Positions 1-8,086 of a stretch of 64,000 nt of DNA are shown here, piece by piece; position 1 is the first letter of the stretch; each line of letters begins with the position of its first letter. The translations under genes were made by a program, and so were the position numbers. The stretch is from CF-39 sp035651155 (GTDB lineage Bacteria; Chloroflexota; Limnocylindria; P2-11E): the NCBI GenBank assembly GCA_035651155.1, contig DASRGG010000025.1, forward strand, positions 1-64,000, in the 5' to 3' direction. The notes under the pieces were generated by a model, which did not search any database, was not told where the DNA came from, and worked only from the letters and a program-made list of their open reading frames with translations.

Positions 1-156
1 GTGCGAGGCTATCGGATGGAGCCACGACGTACCCCTTCCCTTCGTCTTCCTGGACTCGGGGATGAGGATGCGCGTGGCTCCTCTTCTTTGCAGGAAGGGG
101 TTCGGAGTGTCTACCTTCAACGTGGGCTCTACGCTCTAGAGGACGCTAGTTAACGG

Positions 157-234
157 TTAGAAGCCGGAAATCCCGGCGCCGCCGCCCAGAACGAGAGCGG
201 AAAGAGCGGCAATGGCAGCAATGACACGACGCAT
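157..234 (-). CDS. 25-residue hydrophobic leader-like peptide (putative small ORF)
   Basis: A 25-codon ORF starts at ATG 232-234 (complement) and ends in TAA at 157-159. It is preceded by a strong Shine-Dalgarno (AAGGGAGGT, eight bases before the start), better than many large genes here. The peptide begins Met-Arg-Arg, continues with about 15 alanine, leucine, valine and isoleucine residues, and ends in a glycine-rich tail, so it resembles a bare signal peptide or single-span micropeptide. It diverges from the LuxR-type gene. No family is recognised. The ribosome site and clean amphipathic layout argue for translation, but it could be chance. Confidence 0.42.
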   Translation of the reverse strand: MRRVIAAIAALSALVLGGGAGISGF

Positions 235-409
235 AACTTACCTCCCTTCGCCGAGGCTTCAAGTAAGCAATCGGCAGCCGGGCCTGAGGACTTAAGGGCT
301 GTCCCTAAACCGGATACCACCCAGATACGCAGATGAACGCCGGGAATCGGCAGGCCAGGCTTGCTGCCGCCCCTTAGAGTCTCTTTCGCGCGGCATGAGG
401 GGGAGAGTC

Positions 410-2077
410 GTGCAGCCTCAGTTACCGGAACTGCCCGACGTTTGGGCACCCGTTGGAATGGACGCCCTGCCACCCCGGCTCGTCGCTGCTTTTGAGGCGA
501 CGGACTGGCCGTTAGTCCGGCGCGAACTGAGCGGCGTAATGGACGGCGCGATTACTGACGGCCCTTACGGGCGGGAACTACTCCAGCTAGTTCTTTCGTT
601 GCCTGCCGGCGTCGACGCTGTGTTCGATCGTTACCGGGTTGCGGCGATGCTCGATCACGGCGATTGGGACGGGCTGCGGAACGCCTTGCCTTCGCAGTCA
701 ATCGAGCCTCTTGAGATTCGCGGGAAGCGCGACATCCTGACTGCGTCTGTCGACCGGAATACGTTGCCGACGTTCGACGCGCCGCATCAGCGACTACTCT
801 TCGAGGTATCGGAATATCTCGCGCGCAACGCGTCGGGCGCCTTTCGACATTGGGCCCAGAGAATCGCAGGCCACTACCCGCAAGCATTGTGGGATCGCGA
901 GGATGTCGCAATTGGTAGGCACCTTAGGTATCGACAGTTGCAGGATGTGGCGCTCCTGGCCGTCACAGAGTCGCAAGCTGGGCGACTATCGGTGGCGCAC
1001 GCACTCGCAAGCGAGGCAACACGAGTTGGCGATCGACAAGAGCCAATTCACGCGGTGGCCTCCGATCTCGTTGAATTGGTCAGGCGCGGTATGGGCGATG
1101 ACAATCAATTCGATCTCGAGGTTCCGACGCGGATTTGTCAATCGACTGGACCGTCACCCCTCGGCACCGGTGAACTGCTTCTCTACGAGATGCCTTTGCT
1201 TCCGTTGCGGTCCGACGAGAGCCTGAGTTGGTCCGCTCGCCTGCTTAGCTACATCGCTTCAAGATTGGCATCGCCGCGATGGCAACTATTGGCGGATACG
1301 TGGCTAGTCGCCGCGGGCTTGCGGGATGGCACGCCGGCGCGCCGAACTGAACTTGCCGCGCTTCTCGCACGATCGCGCCGCGCGACGCCCGGACTAAGGG
1401 CCTTGCCGGTGTTCCTCGAGGGTTACGCGCAGCGACGCGTTTCATTGTTCGAAGAAGCTGAGTCGCTCGCGCGGAGAGCCGGGAACGTCTGGCTTCAGAT
1501 AAGTGCTCTGTCTTGGATCATCGCCCTAGATGTTCGAGAGCGGAAAGCACGACGCCTTCGTCTCCTACTCGACGTCACGGGGTGGCGCCGCCCGGTGCTC
1601 GTGCCGAGTGAGATCGCAGCGGACGCGGCGCTCGGCATGACCTCGCTCGGCGAGCGATCCGAGTCGATCCTCGAGATGGCACTCACAGCCGACCGGCCGA
1701 ACGTGACCACCGAGCTGGTGCGGCGATACATTGACGATCCGGCGACTCCGGCGAAGGTACGGCTCGCCGCCGTGGACGCGCTCGCACGCGTGGGCACGAC
1801 GCACGCGCGCGAGATCCTCTCGCGGCTGACCCAGCGTCGCGACGACGTTGGCAAAGCGGCGACGAGCGCGGCGCAACGTCCCGGCGTGGGCCTGAGCGAA
1901 CGCGAGATCGAGGTCCTGAGCCTTGCGGCGGCTGGGCTCACCAACAAGCAGATCGGCGAGAAGCTCTTCCTCAGTCCGCATACGGTCGCGCGGCACCTCG
2001 CGAACGCGCGGGGAAAGCTTGGTGCCTCAAACCGCGCGGAGGCGGCGGTCCTCCTGCACCGAAAGCAGACCGCCTAA
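410..2077 (+). CDS. LuxR-family transcriptional regulator, large helical type
   Basis: About 555 residues. The last ~65 form a GerE/LuxR helix-turn-helix: the LSEREIEVLSLAAAGLTNKQIG core, then LSPHTVARHLANARGKLGA, typical of the recognition helix. The preceding ~480 residues are helical, with leucine- and arginine-rich TPR-like spacing and no Walker motif, so it is not a classical MalT/LAL ATPase. I place the start at GTG 410 because AGGGGGAG sits five to eight bases upstream; ATG 395 in the same frame lies on that Shine-Dalgarno and is less likely. The first ~1.1 kb is visibly less GC-rich and less codon-biased than downstream housekeeping genes, suggesting acquired DNA. Target and signal are unknown. 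Confidence 0.78.
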   Translation: MQPQLPELPDVWAPVGMDALPPRLVAAFEATDWPLVRRELSGVMDGAITDGPYGRELLQLVLSLPAGVDAVFDRYRVAAMLDHGDWDGLRNALPSQSIEPLEIRGKRDILTASVDRNTLPTFDAPHQRLLFEVSEYLARNASGAFRHWAQRIAGHYPQALWDREDVAIGRHLRYRQLQDVALLAVTESQAGRLSVAHALASEATRVGDRQEPIHAVASDLVELVRRGMGDDNQFDLEVPTRICQSTGPSPLGTGELLLYEMPLLPLRSDESLSWSARLLSYIASRLASPRWQLLADTWLVAAGLRDGTPARRTELAALLARSRRATPGLRALPVFLEGYAQRRVSLFEEAESLARRAGNVWLQISALSWIIALDVRERKARRLRLLLDVTGWRRPVLVPSEIAADAALGMTSLGERSESILEMALTADRPNVTTELVRRYIDDPATPAKVRLAAVDALARVGTTHAREILSRLTQRRDDVGKAATSAAQRPGVGLSEREIEVLSLAAAGLTNKQIGEKLFLSPHTVARHLANARGKLGASNRAEAAVLLHRKQTA

Positions 2078-2223
2078 GCCGCGCTGGGACCGTCGTCCTC
2101 GCCGCGGCCCCTACCCCTCCGTCCGACGATGAGCCGGAGGAACTCGCCGGTCCCGGTGAGCCGGCCACGCACGTGCCGCCGCTTCGACGGGAATCGCACG
2201 ATCTTCGCCGCCCGCGTCGTCAT
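2074..2223 (-). CDS. Small basic protein, 49 residues (putative)
   Basis: ATG at 2221-2223 (complement) is preceded by GGGGGAG at eight-base spacing, a good ribosome site. The product is arginine-rich with a short hydrophobic patch (GEFLRLIVG) in the middle and an acidic tail. It lies downstream of darA on the same strand, and its stop overlaps the stop of the LuxR-type gene tail to tail. No family is recognised. The basic composition would fit nucleic-acid or membrane-surface binding, but high-GC DNA also yields arginine-rich spurious ORFs. Confidence 0.32.
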   Translation of the reverse strand: MTTRAAKIVRFPSKRRHVRGRLTGTGEFLRLIVGRRGRGRGEDDGPSAA

Positions 2224-2343
2224 CGCAGTACTCCCCCACGGCCGCGGCTTCCCGCGCGGCCGCGAGGACCATGACGCGACCCGGGATACCGCCACATCGC
2301 GCGGATTGACCACGCCATCGTGACCATGCGCGCGGCGCCGGGA

Positions 2344-2673
2344 CTACAGCCGTTCGTACCTCGCGACATCGAGCACGAATACGGTGGCCCCGCCGAACGT
2401 GACCTCGACCGGATAGGGCATGTAGAACTCGCCCGGCTCCATGATCGGCGGCATCGGGCTGATGTGCTGCGTTCGTGCGTGACACGTCTCGCGGATCGTG
2501 GAGAGCACATCCTCGACCTGCGGCTCCTCGACACCGACGAGGATCGACGCGTTGCTCTGCTTGAGGAAGCCACCCTGCGACTGGAGACGGGTGACGCGGT
2601 ACTCCTTGTCCGTGAGGGCGTCGACAAGCGCGCCCGCGTCCTCGGGATGCACGATCGCGACCACGAGCTTCAT
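2344..2673 (-). CDS. darA: Cyclic-di-AMP receptor, PII-like (DarA/PstA family)
   Basis: 109 residues, the usual family length. It starts MKLVVAIVHPEDAGALVDAL and carries the conserved TRLQSQGGFLKQSNASILVGVEE core, where the GGFL segment belongs to the nucleotide-binding T-loop region of this PII-like trimer. Members bind c-di-AMP in the cytosol without enzymatic activity. It follows tmk by 12 bases on the same strand, the same neighbourhood (tmk-darA) known in Firmicutes. That arrangement supports the call and implies c-di-AMP signalling in this organism. No cyclase was seen in the window. Confidence 0.86.
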   Translation of the reverse strand: MKLVVAIVHPEDAGALVDALTDKEYRVTRLQSQGGFLKQSNASILVGVEEPQVEDVLSTIRETCHARTQHISPMPPIMEPGEFYMPYPVEVTFGGATVFVLDVARYERL

Positions 2674-2685
2674 ACGACGCGCATG

Positions 2686-3324
2686 CTACGCGAGGGCGCC
2701 GAGCAGGCTGTCGACCTCGCGACGGATATCGGCGCTGATCGCGGCTTCGTCGCGGTGACCATCGATCACGACCCAGCGCCGCGGCTCGGCAGCGGCGAGC
2801 CTGCGATACCCCTCCCGCACGCGCTCGTGGAAGTCGGCTGCGAGCACCTCGAAGCGATCCCATTTCGCGGCGGCGCGCCAGCCGGAGCGTCCAAGGGCGA
2901 TCTCGACCGCGACGTCGAGGAGGAACGTGCGATCGGGAACGAGGCCCGCGACAGCGAGCGCCGTGACATCGCGGATCGCCTCGAGCGAGACGCCGTGCCC
3001 GTAGCCCTGGTACGCGAGCGTCGAGTCGAAGTAGCGATCCGCGATGACGATCGAGCCGGCGTCGAGCGCGGGCCGGATCACGTCGCGCACGAGCTGCGCG
3101 CGCGCGGCGCTGTAGAGCAGTACCTGGGCTTCCGGCGTGAGCGGCGTCTCCTTCGCGTGCAGCAGGATCTCGCGGATCCGCTCGCCCGCGGGCGTGCCGC
3201 CGGGCTCCCGCGTGAGGATGACCTCGCGTCCGCGCTCGCCGAGCCAGCGAGCAAGCTCGCGCGTCTGCAGGGATTTTCCGGAGCCCTCACCTCCCTCGAA
3301 CGAAAGGAAGAGACCCCGCTTCAC
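2686..3324 (-). CDS. tmk: Thymidylate kinase (dTMP kinase)
   Basis: 212 residues. It phosphorylates dTMP to dTDP with ATP. The P-loop is FEGGEGSGKSLQTR near residues 9-22, followed by LTREPGG (dTMP-binding region) and the ADRYFDSTLAYQGYG signature around residues 95-110. The GTG start overlaps the stop of the upstream R3H ATPase gene (GTGA), so the two are probably translationally coupled. Length and all motifs are normal. Confidence 0.95.
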   Translation of the reverse strand: MKRGLFLSFEGGEGSGKSLQTRELARWLGERGREVILTREPGGTPAGERIREILLHAKETPLTPEAQVLLYSAARAQLVRDVIRPALDAGSIVIADRYFDSTLAYQGYGHGVSLEAIRDVTALAVAGLVPDRTFLLDVAVEIALGRSGWRAAAKWDRFEVLAADFHERVREGYRRLAAAEPRRWVVIDGHRDEAAISADIRREVDSLLGALA

Positions 3325-4844
3325 CGATAGATCTGGACGCGTCGCACCGGCTCATGTCCGGTCGAGCGTGAGGAGAGGCTCGCGCGTTCGGCGAGCTCGT
3401 GCTGCAGGCGGCGGACGTACGCGTTCTGCGGCGCGAGCTCGACCTCGTCGGTCTTGCCGGCGGCCACGGCCTCGATGGCCTCGCGCGCCTCCTCGAGGGC
3501 GCGGTCCTCCGGCGCGCGACGCAGCTCCGCCACCGACGCGAGGGCGCTCGCGATCTGGCTCGAGGAGTTGCTGCGCGCGATGTAGATCGGGATACCCGAC
3601 GACTCGGCGTTCCGCAGCCGTGGCGTCTTGCGGCGGTAGTAGTTCTTCAGCGTGATCACGACGTCGGCGTCTTCGGGCTCGCGGACGACCGCGATCGGCA
3701 TGCCGAGCCCGCGCGCCGCGTCCTCGACGCGGTTCCACGAGACGCCGAACGGGTACACCTTGATCGTCTGACGCTCCCCGTTCATGTCCATCGGGAGGCG
3801 CGGTGTGCTGCGGCGCTCGACCGCCTCCGCCGGCGCGCGCGACGGCTCCTGAGTGACGCGTTCGATCTCGCCGTCGGCTCCGCGCGCGCGAATCTCGGGC
3901 GACACCGGCATGCCGAGCAGTACCGCGTCGACGGTCTGCGCGACGTCGTGATAGATCGCGACGCGCTGGTACGCCTGGATCTCGACGAGCACCTGGAAGG
4001 TGGGCGGCGCCTTGCGCTCGAGCACCGACTTCTGCGTGCCGCGACGGCGCGCCTCCTCGTCGGAGAGCGTGACGGTCTGGATCCCGCCGACGAGATCCGT
4101 GAGCGTCGGGTTTAGCATGAGGTTCTCGAGCGTGTTGCCGTGCGCCGTCGCGATGAGCTGCACGCCGCGCTCGGCGATCGTGCGCGCCGCTGCGGCTTCC
4201 TGTTCCGTCCCGATCTCGTCGATGACGACGACCTCGGGCATGTGGTTCTCGACCGCCTCGATCATCACCGCGTGCTGGAGCGACGGCGTCGGGACCTGCA
4301 TGCGCCGCGCGCGGCCGATGCCGGGGTGCGGGATGTCGCCGTCGCCGGCGATCTCGTTCGACGTATCGACGACGACGACGCGCTTGCCGAGGTCGTCCGC
4401 GAGAACCCGCGCGACCTCGCGCAGCATCGTGGTCTTCCCCACGCCGGGCCGACCGAGGAAGAGCGTGCTCTTCCCCGACTCCACGATGTCGCGCAGGATC
4501 TCGACCGTGCCATAGACGGCGCGGCCGACTCGGAGCGTGAGGCCGACGACCTTGCCGGCGCGATTCCGCAAGGCGCTGATGCGGTGCAGCGTCCGCTCGA
4601 TGCCCGCGCGGTTGTCGCCGCCGAACTGGCCGATGTGAGAGATCACGTACGCGATGTCCTCGGCCGAGACCTCTCGCCGCGACAGCGCCTCTTCCCGCCC
4701 GGCGAACCGGGCCTCGGGCAGGCGACCAAGGTCCATGACGATCTCGAGGAGTCCGTCGAGGCCGTCGAGCGCCCGGACGCGGGCGCCGAGGTCGGCGGGG
4801 AGTCCGCGGAGGAGAGCTTCGAGCTCATCGCTCTGCTGCTGCAT
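3321..4844 (-). CDS. Ycf45-like AAA ATPase with C-terminal R3H domain
   Basis: About 507 residues from ATG 4844. An in-frame GTG at 4877 is an alternative start. The N-terminal half is an ATPase of the SpoIIIAA/Ycf45 type: Walker A FLGRPGVGKTTM, Walker B EVVVIDEIGTE, and a conserved DTSNEIAGDGDIPHPGIGRARRM stretch between them. A linker with a second alpha/beta segment follows, and the last ~60 residues (RLQHELAERASLSSRSTG) fit an R3H single-strand nucleic-acid-binding domain. Such proteins occur in cyanobacteria, Chloroflexota and Firmicutes; the exact function is not established. It is cotranscribed with tmk. Confidence 0.83.
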   Translation of the reverse strand: MQQQSDELEALLRGLPADLGARVRALDGLDGLLEIVMDLGRLPEARFAGREEALSRREVSAEDIAYVISHIGQFGGDNRAGIERTLHRISALRNRAGKVVGLTLRVGRAVYGTVEILRDIVESGKSTLFLGRPGVGKTTMLREVARVLADDLGKRVVVVDTSNEIAGDGDIPHPGIGRARRMQVPTPSLQHAVMIEAVENHMPEVVVIDEIGTEQEAAAARTIAERGVQLIATAHGNTLENLMLNPTLTDLVGGIQTVTLSDEEARRRGTQKSVLERKAPPTFQVLVEIQAYQRVAIYHDVAQTVDAVLLGMPVSPEIRARGADGEIERVTQEPSRAPAEAVERRSTPRLPMDMNGERQTIKVYPFGVSWNRVEDAARGLGMPIAVVREPEDADVVITLKNYYRRKTPRLRNAESSGIPIYIARSNSSSQIASALASVAELRRAPEDRALEEAREAIEAVAAGKTDEVELAPQNAYVRRLQHELAERASLSSRSTGHEPVRRVQIYR

Positions 4845-4911
4845 CGTTATCTCAGGTGAGCGATTCGCGGTGTCCACCGCATCCGTCGTAGAGCATATCG
4901 AGCGCCACAGC

Positions 4912-5898
4912 CTAGCGCGCCGCTACCGGCGCGAGCGCGGGCTCCTCGATGCGGACGGCGAGCTCCTTCGTGAAGAGCATCGCCGTGGCTGTCTCGCGGA
5001 AGCCCTCCGCCAGCAGGGCGCGCCCGAGGTGTTCCTCGTACGAGCGCACCGGGGCGGTGATGGGCCGACCGGGCGGCAGCGCGCGCACGGCCGTGCGGAT
5101 CAGATCGCGCGCGAGATCGACGTCCCCGTCGCGCGTGCGCACCTTGCAGACGTGCGGATGGCGGTCGCGTCCCGAGTAGGCGAAGGCGAAGGCGCGCGTC
5201 GAGCGCTCGTCGCCCACCACGAACGCGGCCTCGCGATGCATGGCGAGCGGGTTCCCGCCGACGAGGTGCGGGGGGTCGTACGCCCCGCCACGGCGCGAGA
5301 CGTCGAAGTCCTGCACCGACAGCTGCTCGGCGCGCTGGACGGCGTGCGGCGTGGTGGCAACGTAGAAGCGGAAGAGGTCGTGCGCGTCGCTGCCGTGCGC
5401 GGCGCGGATGCCCTCGCGCCGCGGCGGATCGAGCTGCGCGCGGGTCGCGACCAGCCAGGTCTCACGCGTATACGAATAGAAGCCGGCCTGGAAGAAGGTC
5501 TCGCGAGCGCGGGTCTCGTCGGGGACGGCCGCGAAGAGCCGGTGCATGCCGGCGCGCGCGGCCGCCGCGCTGATCCCGGAGAGGAGGCGGAACGCGCTGT
5601 CCGCGCCACCGGGCTCGTGCAGCGCGCAGAGCACGACGATCACCCACTCCGGCCGCCGACCGTCGTACACGAGCGCCGCGCTGCGGAGCTGACCGCGATA
5701 TTCCTCGAGGAAGACGCGCATGCGCCCGCCCATCACGCCCATGAGACCGAGCGTGAGGCGACCGAAGCCCGTCATCGCACCCGCCGCGAACGGCGCCGGC
5801 AGCGCGGACGCCAGCACGGCATCCGACGAGCGGAGCGAGCGCTCGAGCAGCCCCGAGATGCGCGGTGCGTCGAGCGGTGTCGCCGCGCGGGCGGGCAT
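4912..5898 (-). CDS. GNAT-fold acetyltransferase-like protein
   Basis: 328 residues. The N-terminal ~155 residues have GNAT-like alternation: an ARAATPLDAPRISGLLERSL start and an RLFAAVPDETRARETFFQAGFYSYTRETWL segment, which resembles the last strand-helix-strand of an N-acyltransferase. The C-terminal half could be a second, degenerate GNAT domain. No clear acetyl-CoA pyrophosphate loop (Q/RxxGxG/A) is visible, so activity is uncertain. The start ATG shares one base with the pdxT stop (TGATG), implying coupling to the PLP synthase genes. The substrate is unknown. Confidence 0.6.
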   Translation of the reverse strand: MPARAATPLDAPRISGLLERSLRSSDAVLASALPAPFAAGAMTGFGRLTLGLMGVMGGRMRVFLEEYRGQLRSAALVYDGRRPEWVIVVLCALHEPGGADSAFRLLSGISAAAARAGMHRLFAAVPDETRARETFFQAGFYSYTRETWLVATRAQLDPPRREGIRAAHGSDAHDLFRFYVATTPHAVQRAEQLSVQDFDVSRRGGAYDPPHLVGGNPLAMHREAAFVVGDERSTRAFAFAYSGRDRHPHVCKVRTRDGDVDLARDLIRTAVRALPPGRPITAPVRSYEEHLGRALLAEGFRETATAMLFTKELAVRIEEPALAPVAAR

Positions 5899-6524
5899 CA
5901 GCGCTTCCCGAGCGACAGGAACAGGCGGTGGAAGCGGTCGTCGTGCGTGAGCTCGGGGTGGAATGAGGTCGCGAGGAGGTTCCCCTCGCGCGCGGCGACG
6001 ACCGTCCCATCCGCGAGCGTCGCGAGCGCCTCGACATCCCTACCGAGATGGGTGATCTTCGGCGCGCGGATGAAGACCGCGTGGTAGGGCTTGCCGGGCA
6101 TGCCCTTCACGTCGAGGTCGGCCTCGAACGAATCGACCTGACGGCCGAACGCGTTGCGTTCGACGCTGATGTCCATGAGACCGGCCAGCGGATGCGGATG
6201 ACCCGGCACATCCTTCGCGAGGAAGATCGCGCCCGCGCACGTGCCCCAGACGGGCATCCCGCCGGCGACGCGTTCCTTCAGCTTCGGGATGATGCCGTAG
6301 CGCTCGGCGAGCTTCCCGATCGTCGTGCTCTCGCCGCCGGGAACGATGAGGGCGTCGACCTCGTCGAGCTGCTCGGGCAGCCGGACGTCGATCGCCTCGG
6401 CGCCGATCTCGCGCAGCGCACCAAGGTGCTCGGCGAAATCGCCTTGAAGTCCCAAGACGCCGACGCGCGGAGCCTTGCTTGTTGGGCTACTGCCGAGCGA
6501 GGAGGAAGGAGTGAGCTTGCTCAT
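5898..6524 (-). CDS. pdxT: Pyridoxal 5'-phosphate synthase glutaminase subunit PdxT
   Basis: 208 residues. It hydrolyses glutamine and channels ammonia to PdxS in the deoxyxylulose-5-phosphate-independent PLP pathway. Visible motifs are VGVLGLQGDFAEH, the PGGESTT oxyanion segment, the nucleophile elbow GTCAGAI, and the catalytic HPE dyad in SFHPELTHD near the C-terminus. The first ~18 residues (serine- and proline-rich) extend beyond the usual start and are encoded by low-complexity DNA. It follows pdxS by 37 bases, with a hairpin in the gap. Confidence 0.94.
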   Translation of the reverse strand: MSKLTPSSSLGSSPTSKAPRVGVLGLQGDFAEHLGALREIGAEAIDVRLPEQLDEVDALIVPGGESTTIGKLAERYGIIPKLKERVAGGMPVWGTCAGAIFLAKDVPGHPHPLAGLMDISVERNAFGRQVDSFEADLDVKGMPGKPYHAVFIRAPKITHLGRDVEALATLADGTVVAAREGNLLATSFHPELTHDDRFHRLFLSLGKR

Positions 6525-6546
6525 TCATGACGACGAGCGACGGCAG

Positions 6547-6563
6547 AGCGCGCGAAGCGCGCT
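6547..6563 (-). promoter_or_regulatory. Intercistronic hairpin between pdxS and pdxT
   Basis: AGCGCGC-GAA-GCGCGCT forms a perfect 7-bp stem with a three-base loop. It begins at the pdxS stop codon and lies upstream of pdxT. It could attenuate or stabilise the pdxST message; no U-tract follows, so it is not an obvious intrinsic terminator. Confidence 0.4.
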
Positions 6564-7476
6564 ACCAGCCGCGGACGGCAAGTCGTTCGGCGGGTGGGAT
6601 CGTCTCCATCGCGAGACCGCGCATCGGCTCGCCGAGGCCGCGCGAGACGTCGGCGATGAGCTTCGCGTCGGTGAAATGCGTCGTCGCCTCGACGATCGCC
6701 TTCGCCCGACGCGCCGGCTCGGCGGACTTGAAGATCCCCGAGCCGACGAAGTTCCCTTCCGCTCCGAGCTGCATCATCAGCGCGGCGTCAGCGGGCGTCG
6801 CGATGCCGCCGGCGCAGAAGAGCACGACCGGAAGCTTCTGCTCCTTCGCGACACGCTTGACGAGCTCGGCGGGTACGCGGTACTCCTTCGCCTTCGCCTC
6901 GAGGGTGTCCTCGTCCATCTCGGCGAGCGCCTTGATCTGCGAGGTGATCGCGCGCAGGTGGCGCACGGCCTCGACGACGTTGCCGGTCCCCGCCTCCCCC
7001 TTGCTGCGGATCATCGCGGCACCTTCGTTGATGCGACGCAGCGCCTCACCGAGGTCGCGCGCGCCGCACACGAAGGGCACCTTGAAGGCGTGCTTGTCGA
7101 TGTGGAACTGCTCGTCCGCCGGCGTGAGCACCTCGCTCTCGTCGACGTAGTCGACGCCGAGCGCCTCGAGCACGCGCGCCTCGACGAAGTGGCCGATGCG
7201 GGCCTTCGCCATCACCGGGATCGTGACAGCCGACATGATCTCGAGGATCTTCTCCGGGTCGCTCATTCGCGCGACGCCGCCGGAGGCGCGGATGTCCGCC
7301 GGGACGCGCTCGAGCGCCATCACCGCGACGGCGCCGGCCGCCTCCGCGATCTTCGCGTGCTCTGCGGTGACGACGTCCATGATCACGCCGCCCTTGAGCA
7401 TCTGCGCGAGACCCGTCTTGAGCGTCCAGGTACCGGTCTTCCCCTGGCCGTTGGGACCGTTCTGAGAGGTGGTCAT
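6562..7476 (-). CDS. pdxS: Pyridoxal 5'-phosphate synthase synthase subunit PdxS
   Basis: 304 residues from ATG 7476; longer upstream frames add non-homologous sequence. It is the (beta/alpha)8 subunit that makes PLP from ribose-5-phosphate, glyceraldehyde-3-phosphate and ammonia. The sequence shows GGVIMDVVTAEHAKIAEAAGAVAVMALERVPADIR, the MAKARIGHFVEA motif and YVDESEVLTPAD, containing the conserved lysines and aspartates that carry the covalent sugar intermediates, and a FCAGGIATPADAALM phosphate-binding loop. It is the first gene of pdxS-pdxT-GNAT and diverges from the HNH gene across 39 bases. Confidence 0.96.
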   Translation of the reverse strand: MTTSQNGPNGQGKTGTWTLKTGLAQMLKGGVIMDVVTAEHAKIAEAAGAVAVMALERVPADIRASGGVARMSDPEKILEIMSAVTIPVMAKARIGHFVEARVLEALGVDYVDESEVLTPADEQFHIDKHAFKVPFVCGARDLGEALRRINEGAAMIRSKGEAGTGNVVEAVRHLRAITSQIKALAEMDEDTLEAKAKEYRVPAELVKRVAKEQKLPVVLFCAGGIATPADAALMMQLGAEGNFVGSGIFKSAEPARRAKAIVEATTHFTDAKLIADVSRGLGEPMRGLAMETIPPAERLAVRGW

Positions 7477-7503
7477 CTGTACGCAATCGTACCGCGCGGA
7501 CCC

Positions 7504-7509
7504 TAGAAT
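7504..7509 (+). promoter_or_regulatory. -10 element of a probable leaderless transcript
   Basis: TAGAAT lies exactly six bases before the ATG of the HNH gene, so transcription would begin at or next to the start codon. No Shine-Dalgarno is present. The -35 region is weak. Confidence 0.45.
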
Positions 7510-7515
7510 CTCGAT

Positions 7516-8043
7516 ATGGCGGTCATCGACGCGAATGTCCTCGTGCTCAACCTGGACTACCAGCCGCTGAACGTGTGCAACGTCCGGCGCGCCGTCGTGC
7601 TGCTCGCGAAAGAGAAGGCCACCGTTATCGAGCAGAACGGCCACATCGTGACGAGCGAGCGCCTCTCCTTCCCCTCGCCGTCGGTGATCCGCCTCGCGTA
7701 CCACGTGAAGCGGCCGCGTCCGGTCGTGAAGCTGACCCGCAAGGAGGTCCTCCAGCGGGACGACCACACCTGCCAGTACTGCGGGAAGCGCATGAACGAC
7801 CTGACGCTGGACCACGTGATGCCGCGCCACCGCGGCGGCCAGCACACCTGGGAGAACGTGGTCGCGGCGTGCCGCTCGTGCAATCACAAGAAGGGCGGCC
7901 GCACCCTCGCCGAGTCGAAGATGCAGCTGCTGCGGCCCCCGAGGCGCCCGCCGGCCACGGCGACGTATCTCTACTCGTCATACGTGCGGGGCGGGGAGCG
8001 TAACTGGGCGAAGTTCATCGGGCTGGACGAAGCCGCCTCGTAA
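7516..8043 (+). CDS. HNH endonuclease family protein
   Basis: 175 residues. The zinc-bearing HNH core is intact: CQYCGKR, LTLDHVMPRHRGGQHTWENVVAACRSCNHKKGGR (two CxxC pairs; the H of LDH, the N of WEN and the H of CNH are the likely metal and catalytic residues). The N-terminus MAVIDANVLVLNLDYQPLNVCNVRRAVVLL is the conserved leader domain of a widespread stand-alone HNH family in Actinobacteria, Cyanobacteria and Chloroflexota, whose cellular role is not settled. It has no restriction-modification neighbours and is not a homing element in visible context. The start is fixed by a -10 six bases upstream (leaderless). Confidence 0.88.
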   Translation: MAVIDANVLVLNLDYQPLNVCNVRRAVVLLAKEKATVIEQNGHIVTSERLSFPSPSVIRLAYHVKRPRPVVKLTRKEVLQRDDHTCQYCGKRMNDLTLDHVMPRHRGGQHTWENVVAACRSCNHKKGGRTLAESKMQLLRPPRRPPATATYLYSSYVRGGERNWAKFIGLDEAAS

Positions 8044-8086
8044 CCCGGCGCGTCCGGCAGGTCCCGTGCAAGAGAGGCAACCGACG

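Noticed and set aside
1..153. Possible C-terminal tail of a gene entering from the left edge (one frame ends at 139, another at 153).
   Set aside because: Both are too short and match no family I recognise; neither can be chosen without the preceding sequence.
7516..8043. HNH gene considered as part of a restriction or homing system.
   Set aside because: No methyltransferase, intron or intein neighbours; the protein matches a stand-alone chromosomal HNH family.
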